A DNA stretch of 12,160 bases. It comes from Desulfobacteraceae bacterium. GTDB lineage: Bacteria; Desulfobacterota; Desulfobacteria; Desulfobacterales; JAABRJ01. Shown in pieces: positions 6,515 through 12,160 of the stretch. Below the pieces are notes generated by a model. That model had not been told where the DNA came from. It saw only the letters and a list, made by a program, of their open reading frames with translations, and did no database searches. Location: the NCBI GenBank assembly GCA_011390985.1, contig JAABRJ010000458.1, forward strand, positions 1 through 12,160, read 5' to 3'. How positions within the stretch are numbered: the stretch's first letter is position 1; the number at the start of each line of letters is the position of its first letter. Both the position numbers and the translations under genes were made by a program.

Positions 6515-6846
6515 GGGGGTATGAAACCAAACATCTCCAACACTAATTTTATGAGGCTAATCAGACCGAGTATTACAGTAAACTTAGCAAAAATGGCGTA
6601 CCTTTGGAGGCCTTGATACTTGTTGGCGCTCCTCCATATCCCGAAAGATATAAAGGCTGTGTAAGCGAAGTAGAACACAACAAAGCCAAACACAAATATA
6701 GCGCCAAGCCCTGCGGAGAATGCGGCACTCTGGAATTCGATGTAGGTAAAGGAAATATTGAAAAAAATTCCAGCAACCACGCCGAACAACCAGTATGTTT
6801 TCACCAAAGGAACGTCACCACGCCATAGATCTCTAATCAAATCCAC
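6508..6846 (-). CDS. Small three-TM membrane protein, unknown function
   Basis: This protein of about 112 residues has a short cytoplasmic start containing LWRGDVPLVKTYW, three hydrophobic segments and the conserved-looking loop FISFGIWRSANKYQG followed by AIFAKFTVILGLISLIKL. I recognise this LW-x-G-D / IWRSANKY layout from a widespread family of unnamed bacterial membrane proteins; its function is unknown. I chose the GTG at 6846 because GGGAGG lies five bases before it. An in-frame ATG nine codons upstream at 6873 has no ribosome-binding sequence. The TAA at 6508-6510 sits inside the start of the attC-like element, the classic gene-attC arrangement of an integron cassette. Base composition is clearly more AT-rich than the flanking operons. 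Confidence 0.72.
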   Translation of the reverse strand: MDLIRDLWRGDVPLVKTYWLFGVVAGIFFNISFTYIEFQSAAFSAGLGAIFVFGFVVFYFAYTAFISFGIWRSANKYQGLQRYAIFAKFTVILGLISLIKLVLEMFGFIPPS

Positions 6847-7204
6847 TCTTTCCTCCCGGATACTGACTTGCATAGTAGAATTGAAAGATGAAAATTTTGC
6901 ACGCCTTGCCCATATAAAATCGAAAATTTTGCAAGCATTGCAATATTATCGGATCAAACCTGGAAAAATTGACGATGAACTTTCTATGACAACCGACCGC
7001 GCGCTTTTACCTGTATTCGAGATTTGCCCGGCTGCCAAACCTGATCCTTTTTTATACCTCGAAACCGGGTGGCGCGCGACCATCTCATCAAGGTCACGTC
7101 CGCCCGGCAAAATTCGGACCCCCTCCCCAAATCAAGCCTGAAAGCGCGCTAACCATAATCTAACCAGCTCATCATCAAATCCCAACACAATCGACCCAAA
7201 CTGA
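6847..7204. other. Gene-free junction between AT-rich block and phosphonate cluster
   Basis: About 350 bases carry no credible gene. A plus-strand open frame at 6758-7141 is mostly antisense to the membrane protein and reads as low-quality sequence. The first part, to about 6960, is AT-rich and holds a duplicated GAAAATTTTGCA (6890-6901 and 6922-6933) and a TTGCAA-GCA-TTGCAA dyad at 6928-6942. From about 7000 GC rises. Homology to the AEP-binding protein starts only near 7205, so somewhere here lies the breakpoint that removed the gene's 5' part. Confidence 0.5.
6890..6933. repeat. Duplicated 12-mer GAAAATTTTGCA
   Basis: Two identical copies at 6890-6901 and 6922-6933, 32 bases apart (about three helical turns), lie about 45-90 bases upstream of the minus-strand start at 6846. 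Each contains the AAAATTTT palindrome. They could be paired regulator sites or chance in A/T-rich DNA. Confidence 0.3.
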
Positions 7205-7450
7205 AAGGCGGCAATCAAGCCGGCTGCGAAAACCTTTCTCGACTGGGCCATCAGCGAGGAGATCATGAAAGCCTATGCCCAGGTCTACCCCGTGACAGCC
7301 TACGCCACCGGCGTCGCCATTCCCGAAAGGTTTCCGGCGGACCCCGAGGGCCAGCTGATCGAAAATGATTTCAACTGGGCGGCCCAGAACCGCGAACGGA
7401 TCCTGGCGGAGTGGACCCGCCGCTATGACGGCAAAAGCGAGGCCAAATAG
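7205..7450 (+). pseudogene. C-terminal remnant of AEP ABC transporter substrate-binding protein (PhnS2-type)
   Basis: The frame reads AAKTFLDWAISEEIMKAYAQ, then a PVTAYATGVAIPE loop, DPEGQLIENDFNWAAQNRERI and the tail SEAK before TAG. This is the C-terminal helix-rich end of iron/AEP-type periplasmic binding proteins, closest in my recall to the aminoethylphosphonate-binding PhnS2 family. Only about 80 of roughly 340 residues remain. The frame meets a TGA at 7202-7204. In the next frame, 7201-7224 reads LKGGNQAG, which continues the family's KGG-x-N-x-AA motif, so a one-base shift lies near 7219-7224. Before that no homology is visible. The ATG at 7265 is internal and should not be taken as a start. 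Signal peptide and ligand-binding lobes are gone, so the gene cannot function. The family is fairly sure; AEP specificity is inferred from phnX and phnW nearby. Confidence 0.75.
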
Positions 7451-8323
7451 GGATCACCCACAGCCCGCAGCGCGCGCTCGGCCTGGAAGCGACGCCCGCG
7501 CTATACGGGGTTCTGTTGCCTGGTGGTCATGCTGATCCTGGGGATTTATTTTACCGCGGTCTACGCCTCGCTGGTCACGGTGTGGCCCTACAACCTGACC
7601 CTGGGGTTCGGGCACTTCCGCTTCACCGGCACCGGCGGCGGCGGGTATGCGGCCTTTTTCAACAGCATCCGCATGAGCCTCTATTCCGCCGTCTTCGGCA
7701 TCGCCATAACCTTCTGCGCCGCCTACCTGATCGAAAAGACCCGTCAGATGGCCAGCCTGCGCCAAGTCGCCTATTTCCTTGCCATTCTTCCGCTGGCGCT
7801 TCCCGGCCTGGTCATCGGTCGGGCCTACATTTTTTTCTTCAACGCCCCGGGGTGGAACGCCGGCGGCATCTTTGTACCCAACCCCCTGAATTTTATTTAC
7901 GCATCCATGAGCATCCTGGTGATCAGCAACATCGTTCACTTTTTTTCCGTCAGTTTTCTGACTGCCACCACGGCGCTCAAACAGCTCGACCAGGAGTTTG
8001 AAACGGTCTCCGAATCCATGGGCGTCGCCTTCACGAAAATCTTTGCACGCGTCACCGTGCCGGTGTGCATCCCCGCGATTCTCGAAATCGGGTTGTACTT
8101 CTTTGTCAATTCCATGGCGACGGTGTCGGTGGTGATCTTTCTCTATTCGGCGGATCTCCCACTGGCCTCCGTGGCGGTTGCCAACATGGATGACGCCGGG
8201 GACGTGGCCCCGGCCTGTGCCATGTCCGTTCTGATTCTGCTCACCAACCTGGCGGTTCTCATCGTCTACGGGGCTTTGACGCATCGGCTGAAAACCCGCA
8301 GCCAGGCCTGGGCAAGCCGATGA
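7451..8323 (+). CDS. Second half of AEP ABC transporter permease (PhnU2/PhnV-like), probably 5'-truncated
   Basis: This inner-membrane permease domain of the binding-protein-dependent type has six hydrophobic segments (counted from the GTG at 7523: about 2-20, 51-70, 82-106, 123-147, 183-210 and 233-252). It has one EAA-type cytoplasmic loop, SESMGVAFTKIFARVTVP at 163-180, which docks the ATPase. In AEP systems of this kind the permease is usually a fused protein of about 550 residues with two such domains. Only the second domain is present, and the frame is open back to 7451, directly after the TAG of the binding-protein remnant. No ribosome-binding sequence precedes the GTG at 7523 or any start upstream. 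The ATPase gene and the first permease domain are therefore missing between 7450 and about 7500. A stand-alone PhnV-like permease is the alternative; without an ATPase and binding protein transport is unlikely. Confidence 0.7.
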   Translation, partial: GSPTARSARSAWKRRPRYTGFCCLVVMLILGIYFTAVYASLVTVWPYNLTLGFGHFRFTGTGGGGYAAFFNSIRMSLYSAVFGIAITFCAAYLIEKTRQMASLRQVAYFLAILPLALPGLVIGRAYIFFFNAPGWNAGGIFVPNPLNFIYASMSILVISNIVHFFSVSFLTATTALKQLDQEFETVSESMGVAFTKIFARVTVPVCIPAILEIGLYFFVNSMATVSVVIFLYSADLPLASVAVANMDDAGDVAPACAMSVLILLTNLAVLIVYGALTHRLKTRSQAWASR

Positions 8324-8354
8324 CACCCTTCCATCTGAGAGGAACCCCCCATCC

Positions 8355-9200
8355 ATGACCATCCTTGCTCGCGCTGCCGCCCGCTCCGGTTCCGTCCAGG
8401 CGGTGATTCTCGATTGGGCCGGCACGACCGTCGATTATGGCTGCATGGGGCCGCCAGCCGTGTTTGGGCATGTGTTCGAAAAATTCGGCATCACCGTCCC
8501 GGTATCCGATGCCCGCCGGTTTATGGGCCTCGAAAAGCAGGAGCATATCCGCCGCCTGTGCGGGCTGCCCGGGACGGCTGCCCAGTGGCGGCAAAAATAT
8601 GGCCGAACGCCCGACGAAAACGACGTGGCGGCGCTGTATGCGCAGACCGAGGCGCTGATGGTCGATACCATCGCCCGGCACGCCGACCCCATCGACGGCC
8701 TGCTGCCGTTTGTTGACGGCCTGCGGGAGCGCAACATCAAGATCGGCTCCTGCACGGGCTACACGGCGCCCATGATGGCCGTGCTGGTCCCCGCAGCCGC
8801 CAAAAGAGGTTACAGCCCGGATTGCGTGGTCTGTTCGTCGGATGTTCCGGCCGGACGACCGTTTCCCTGGATGTGTTATCAAAACGCCATCGGGCTGCAG
8901 GTGTTTCCACTGTCCTCCATGATCAAAATCGGGGACACCATCAGCGACGTCCAGGAGGGCCTCAACGCCGGCATGTGGACCATTGGTCTGAGCCAGTCGG
9001 GAAACGAACTGGGGCTGTCCAAGGAGCAGGTCGAGGCCCTCCCCGCCGATGATCGCAACCGGCGGCTGGCCGGCATTGAAACCCGCTTTCGGGAGGCCGG
9101 CGCCCATTATGTGGTCACGGGCATCTGGAAGTGCCTGGCGGTGGTCGATGATATTCAGCGGCGGCTGAAAAAGGGCGCGCATCCGCTGCTCGGCATCTGA
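8355..9200 (+). CDS. phnX: Phosphonoacetaldehyde hydrolase (phosphonatase)
   Basis: PhnX is a HAD-superfamily cytoplasmic enzyme that cleaves the C-P bond of phosphonoacetaldehyde to acetaldehyde and phosphate through a Schiff base. The 281-residue protein is full length. The nucleophile is D20 in VILDWAGTTVD, with the family's Ala instead of the usual HAD acid at D+2. The Schiff-base lysine is K61 in MGLEKQEHI, 41 residues after the nucleophile exactly as in the Bacillus enzyme. SCTGYT at 132-137 is HAD motif II, RPFPWM at 168-173 is substrate-side, and GDTISDVQEG at 193-202 is the Mg-binding motif. The ATG at 8355 follows GAGAGGAA about 11 bases away. It lies 31 bases after the permease domain and is followed by the broken PbfA-like gene and phnW, all in one direction as one operon. 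Nothing suggests inactivation. Confidence 0.96.
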   Translation: MTILARAAARSGSVQAVILDWAGTTVDYGCMGPPAVFGHVFEKFGITVPVSDARRFMGLEKQEHIRRLCGLPGTAAQWRQKYGRTPDENDVAALYAQTEALMVDTIARHADPIDGLLPFVDGLRERNIKIGSCTGYTAPMMAVLVPAAAKRGYSPDCVVCSSDVPAGRPFPWMCYQNAIGLQVFPLSSMIKIGDTISDVQEGLNAGMWTIGLSQSGNELGLSKEQVEALPADDRNRRLAGIETRFREAGAHYVVTGIWKCLAVVDDIQRRLKKGAHPLLGI

Positions 9201-9234
9201 GCCGCCGCCCGGTGGCGCAGAGGGAAAGGGAAAT

Positions 9235-9654
9235 ATGCGACTGACCAACAAGCCCGTGCATCGGGATGACCGGAGTGAAGGCGACGGCAACCGCTCCGCC
9301 CGCCGCCGCCGCTGGCAGTCGCGCCATCTCGACGGCGAAACCAGTAACTGGCTGGAGAAGGATGCGCGCTATTTTCTTCACCAGAGCCTCTCCACGCCGT
9401 GCCTGAGTGTGCGGTGACGTCTGGGGGAGGGGGTGTTGTTCGGTGTGGACCTGGTTTTGGATCGGGAAGAGAAAACCCCCGCAGTCGATTCAGCCGAGCA
9501 GGTCCTGTATGCCTGCCTGGCGATGGGGCTCAGCTTCAAGGTGTCCCAAGGCAGTTTTCTGACCCTGACGCCGCCGCTCACCATCGAGGCGCACGCCCTG
9601 GAGCGCGCCCTCACCATTCTTGAAAAGGCGTTTCAAGACACCCTGAAAAAATAG
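9235..9654 (+). pseudogene. Internally deleted class-III-aminotransferase-like PLP enzyme (PbfA-type)
   Basis: The N-terminal part (about 60 codons from the ATG at 9235, behind GAGGGAAAGGG) reads MRLTNKPVHRDDRSEG, then DARYFLHQSLSTPCLSV. The C-terminal part (9433-9654) reads VLFGVDLVLDREEKTPAVD, then GLSFKVSQGSFLTLTPPLTI. I recognise these as the two ends of the class-III aminotransferase-like enzyme found in phosphonate clusters. The best-known member is PbfA, which eliminates ammonia from 1-hydroxy-2-aminoethylphosphonate to give phosphonoacetaldehyde. Roughly 300 central residues, including the PLP lysine, are gone. Both ends are in the same frame, separated only by about 20 bases containing a TGA at 9415-9417. 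No active enzyme can result. Its place between phnX and phnW is typical for pbfA. An assembly gap joined by mistake would look the same. Confidence 0.78.
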
Positions 9655-9661
9655 GAGCACC

Positions 9662-10759
9662 ATGGACCCTGCTGCGATGCCCGACAACCCCTACCTGCTG
9701 CTCACCCCCGGCCCCCTGAGCACCACCAAAACGGTGAAATCCGCCATGTTGCGGGACTGGTGCACGTGGGACGACGACTATAACGCCATCGGTGAGGAGA
9801 TTCGGCGGCGGCTGGTTGCGCTGGCGACCCCGGCCACCGACTACACCGCCGTGCTGATGCAGGGCAGCGGCACCTTCTGCGTGGAGGCCACGGTCACCAC
9901 CGCCTTACCGCCTAATGGTAAGCTGCTGGTCTTGGCCAACGGCGCTTACGGCCGGCGCATTGCGGAAATTGCCCGGCGCGGCGGCGTCGCCCACGAGGTC
10001 CATGACGGTGATGACCTGGCAGCGCCCGATCCGGGCCGTCTCGAAGCGGCATTGCAGTCGGACCGCGCGATTACCCACGTGGCGGTTGTGCACTGTGAAA
10101 CCAGCACGGGAATGCTCAACCCGCTGGCCGCCATCGCGCGCATCGTCAAGGCGCATGGCAGGTGTTTGATCGTGGATGCCATGAGCAGTTTCGGCGGTGT
10201 TCCCATGGATTTGGCGGAAATGGGCGTGGACTACCTGGTCAGCAGCGCCAACAAATGCATCCAGGGGGTCCCGGGCTTCGGATTTGTGATTGCCAGAAGA
10301 GCGGTGCTGGCCGAAACACGCGGGCAGGCGCGCTCCCTGAGCCTGGATCTTTACGATCAATGGCGGACCATGGAGGACGGCCATGGCAAGTGGCGCTTCA
10401 CCTCTCCGACCCACGTGGTCCGCGCGTTTTTCCAGGCCTTAATCGAACTGGAAGCCGAGGGCGGCTTGGCGGCGCGCCATCGCCGCTACTGCGAGAACCA
10501 CCGGATCCTGGTGGCGGGAATGCAAGGCCTGGGGTTTCAGCCGCTGCTGCCGGCGGCGCTGCAAGCGCCCTTCATCACGGCTTTCTTGTACCCCTCAGAC
10601 CCCGCGTGGCGCTTCCAGCGGTTTTACGGGGACCTCAAAGCCAAGGGCTTTGTCATCTACCCGGGCAAAGTGACGGATCGCGATACGTTTCGCATCGGCA
10701 ATATCGGCGACATCCACCCCGGTGACGTGCACCGGCTGATCGCGGCCATACCGGTTTGA
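9662..10759 (+). CDS. phnW: 2-aminoethylphosphonate:pyruvate transaminase
   Basis: PhnW is a class-V (fold type I) PLP transaminase that converts AEP and pyruvate to phosphonoacetaldehyde and alanine, the substrate step for PhnX. The protein is 365 residues, the family's usual length. Visible are LLTPGPLST at 13-21, MQGSGTFCVEA at 66-76 (cofactor phosphate), HCETSTG at 144-150, the PLP-ring aspartate D172 in VDAMSSFGG, the Schiff-base lysine K198 in SSANKCIQGVPGFGF, and YPGKVTDRDTFRIGNIG near the end. The ATG at 9662 is preceded by GGAG at 9654-9657, which overlaps the stop codon of the PbfA-like remnant. It was thus translationally coupled to that gene. It is the last gene of the phosphonate operon and appears intact. 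Confidence 0.96.
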   Translation: MDPAAMPDNPYLLLTPGPLSTTKTVKSAMLRDWCTWDDDYNAIGEEIRRRLVALATPATDYTAVLMQGSGTFCVEATVTTALPPNGKLLVLANGAYGRRIAEIARRGGVAHEVHDGDDLAAPDPGRLEAALQSDRAITHVAVVHCETSTGMLNPLAAIARIVKAHGRCLIVDAMSSFGGVPMDLAEMGVDYLVSSANKCIQGVPGFGFVIARRAVLAETRGQARSLSLDLYDQWRTMEDGHGKWRFTSPTHVVRAFFQALIELEAEGGLAARHRRYCENHRILVAGMQGLGFQPLLPAALQAPFITAFLYPSDPAWRFQRFYGDLKAKGFVIYPGKVTDRDTFRIGNIGDIHPGDVHRLIAAIPV

Positions 10760-10982
10760 CTACGACGCCAAGCCGTGGTAACTCACTGATCGAAATCAGG
10801 ACGCCATTATCCCCCGGCCGGATCGGTACCGGTTTCGGCAGCGCTGCGGACGGGCCACACGACCCGCCGGGTGCATTCGCTTGCCAGGACTTGCATGCGG
10901 TCGTGATGTGTCACCAAGCGTTTCGCATGGCTTCCCGAGCGCAGGCCACTGCAGTGACTTCGCCACCTGACAGGACACCACC

Positions 10983-12062
10983 ATGACCCAAGAAATCGAA
11001 CTTCCCAGCGTTTCCATGGCCAACACCAAAAAAGAGCTGCTGGACGCCTATGAGGCGGCCAAAAAACGGGTGGACACTCTGGACAAGGATCTACTGGATG
11101 CCGAAAAAGCCAGAAAACGGCTGGAAAAACAGGCGGCCACGACGACCGCCGATGCCCAGGCAGCCCAGGATCCCCTGCAGCGCCTGCAAGACTTGCGCGG
11201 GGCGATCAGCCGTGAATTGACCGACCTGGCGGAGCGCTTCGAACGCGAAATCGAGACCTACCGCAAAATAAAGTCCGCCATCGAGACCAAGCAGGAGGAG
11301 CTCGACACCCTCTACGAGGTGGAAACGGCCGCTTCCGACTTGGCCGCCCTGATTGACGCTCAGCGGGCGAAGAAGGCCCAATTCGAGCGCGACATGGCGG
11401 CGCAAAAAGCCGCGTTCGAAGCCGAGGTGCAGGAAATGCGCGCCGGGTGGCAGCGCGAAAAGACCGACCACGATCGGCGGGTCAAAGAGCAAACGGAAGC
11501 GCTCAACATGCAGCGCCAGAGGGAAAAGGAAGAATACGCGTATGCCTTTGCGCGTGAAAAAGAACAGCGTAAAAACGCGCTGGAAGACGAGCTGCAGGCG
11601 CTCGAGAAGGAGATCGCCGTAAAACGCGGTGATTTTGAAACGGCCTATCAGCAGCGCACGGCCGAACTCGACACCCGCGAAGAATCCCTGGCCAAGCGTG
11701 AGAAGGAAATGGCGGCCCTCCAAAAAGAGGTCGAAAGCTTCCCGAAGCGCAACGAGGCTGCGGTTCAGGCGGCGGTGGCGGAAACCAACGAGCGCATCAC
11801 GCGGGCTTCCGAAAGCGCCAAAGCGCTCATGGAAGCCCGGTTCGAGGGTGAAAAGAACGTCCTTATGGGAAAAATTGAGGCCCTCGAGAAGCTGGTGGCC
11901 TCACAGGCGGCCCAAATCAGCGATCTGTCCAAAAAGAACGAGCAGGCCTACGAAAAGGTTCAGGATATCGCCAATCGGGCAGTCGCCGCCTCCCGCCGGG
12001 AACATTATCCCGCGCCCGTCTACCATGCCGCCGCTTCGGCTCGTGACGACAGCCAGGGCTGA
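10983..12062 (+). CDS. Long coiled-coil protein, unknown function
   Basis: This 359-residue, highly charged, almost entirely helical protein has no signal peptide or membrane segment. Heptad-like helices run from about 15-60, 67-200 and 200-330, broken by the Asp-Pro at about 63-64 and a Phe-Pro kink at about 258-259 (EVESFPKRNEAAVQ). A short Pro/Ala/Ser-rich tail follows from about 340. The block REKEEYAYAFAREKEQRKN and the segment AAVAETNERITRASES to EGEKNVLMGKIEALEKLVASQ recur in an unnamed bacterial coiled-coil family that I recall from several phyla. A structural or scaffold role is likely; nothing more specific can be said. The ATG at 10983 follows CAGGAC. It is separated from phnW by 223 bases and has its own, unseen promoter. 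Confidence 0.82.
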   Translation: MTQEIELPSVSMANTKKELLDAYEAAKKRVDTLDKDLLDAEKARKRLEKQAATTTADAQAAQDPLQRLQDLRGAISRELTDLAERFEREIETYRKIKSAIETKQEELDTLYEVETAASDLAALIDAQRAKKAQFERDMAAQKAAFEAEVQEMRAGWQREKTDHDRRVKEQTEALNMQRQREKEEYAYAFAREKEQRKNALEDELQALEKEIAVKRGDFETAYQQRTAELDTREESLAKREKEMAALQKEVESFPKRNEAAVQAAVAETNERITRASESAKALMEARFEGEKNVLMGKIEALEKLVASQAAQISDLSKKNEQAYEKVQDIANRAVAASRREHYPAPVYHAAASARDDSQG

Positions 12063-12079
12063 AAAAAACGCCCCAGCGC

Positions 12080-12160
12080 ATGCGGCGCAACTCCAGGCTG
12101 CACAGGGCGCCCCGCCCCGACCTGATCCGGAGGCCGCTGACGGTCTGGCAGCGCCGGATT
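12080..12160 (+). CDS. Possible start of a further gene, cut by the window end
   Basis: From the ATG at 12080 a frame stays open for 27 codons to the end and begins MRRNSRLHRAPRPDL, then RRPLTVWQRRI. It is very basic. It starts 17 bases after the coiled-coil gene, but no clear ribosome-binding sequence precedes it, and open frames are common in GC-rich DNA. Confidence 0.25.
   Translation, partial: MRRNSRLHRAPRPDLIRRPLTVWQRRI

Noticed and set aside
7158..7164. ATCTAAC, a perfect RYYYAAC box that could mark a second attC
   Set aside because: No complementary GTTRRRY partner and no bulged hairpin could be drawn within 150 bases on either side.
7454..8425. Long minus-strand open frame (323 codons) opposite the permease
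   Set aside because: It is antisense to a recognisable permease, has a low-complexity His/Asp/Gly-rich translation and no plausible start signal.
8259..9290. Minus-strand open frame (343 codons) opposite phnX
   Set aside because: phnX on the plus strand is certain. This frame has no recognisable motif.
9415..9417. In-frame TGA in the PLP-enzyme remnant as a selenocysteine codon
   Set aside because: It sits exactly at a deletion junction that removes the catalytic core. No Cys/Sec position of the family aligns there.
10760..10982. Short palindromes (CACTGCAGTG near 10948, CCGG pairs near 10820) between phnW and the coiled-coil gene
   Set aside because: They are too short, without a T-run or paired arrangement. 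No terminator or operator can be claimed.

Overview
The window looks like a piece of a GC-rich Desulfobacterota-type genome (sulfate-reducer relatives). This is an inference from gene content: a divergent SLC13 permease followed by a single-domain response regulator, a two-CBS protein, a large orphan coiled-coil protein and an aminoethylphosphonate (AEP) catabolic cluster. There is no rRNA, tRNA, CRISPR array or transposase to fix the taxonomy.

Layout. Positions 1-1294 (+) hold the 3' part of a cyclopropane-fatty-acid-synthase-like lipid methyltransferase, translationally coupled to a DUF2878 membrane protein. Positions 1335-2375 (-) hold a convergent, divergent-motif ADP-ribosylglycohydrolase-family protein with a strong Shine-Dalgarno inside a small hairpin loop. 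Positions 2768-5546 (+) hold a CBS-pair protein, an SLC13-type anion permease and a lone receiver protein.

Positions about 5660-7200 form an AT-richer block with three small minus-strand genes: a two-TM zinc-ribbon protein, an unknown 86-residue protein and a three-TM membrane protein. Between the second and third lies a roughly 60-bp element with the architecture of an integron attC site. The block may therefore be a fragment of a cassette array without its integrase, sitting directly against a broken gene.

Positions about 7205-10759 (+) hold an AEP utilisation cluster in visible decay. It starts with a 5'-truncated tail of the AEP-binding protein. Next comes only the second half of the AEP permease, with no ATPase gene in between. 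An intact phosphonoacetaldehyde hydrolase (phnX) follows. After it is a PbfA-like PLP enzyme that keeps only its N- and C-terminal ends around an in-frame TGA. The last gene is an intact 2-AEP:pyruvate transaminase (phnW). The two catabolic enzymes (AEP to phosphonoacetaldehyde by PhnW, then to acetaldehyde plus phosphate by PhnX) survive, while the uptake system and the side-branch enzyme are damaged.

Positions 10983-12062 (+) hold a long coiled-coil protein, and the last 81 bases may open another gene.

I see no convincing complete new system. The strongest leads are the attC-like element with its cassette-like neighbours, the repeated internal deletions in the phosphonate cluster, and altered active-site residues in the lipid methyltransferase and the ADP-ribosylglycohydrolase homologue.
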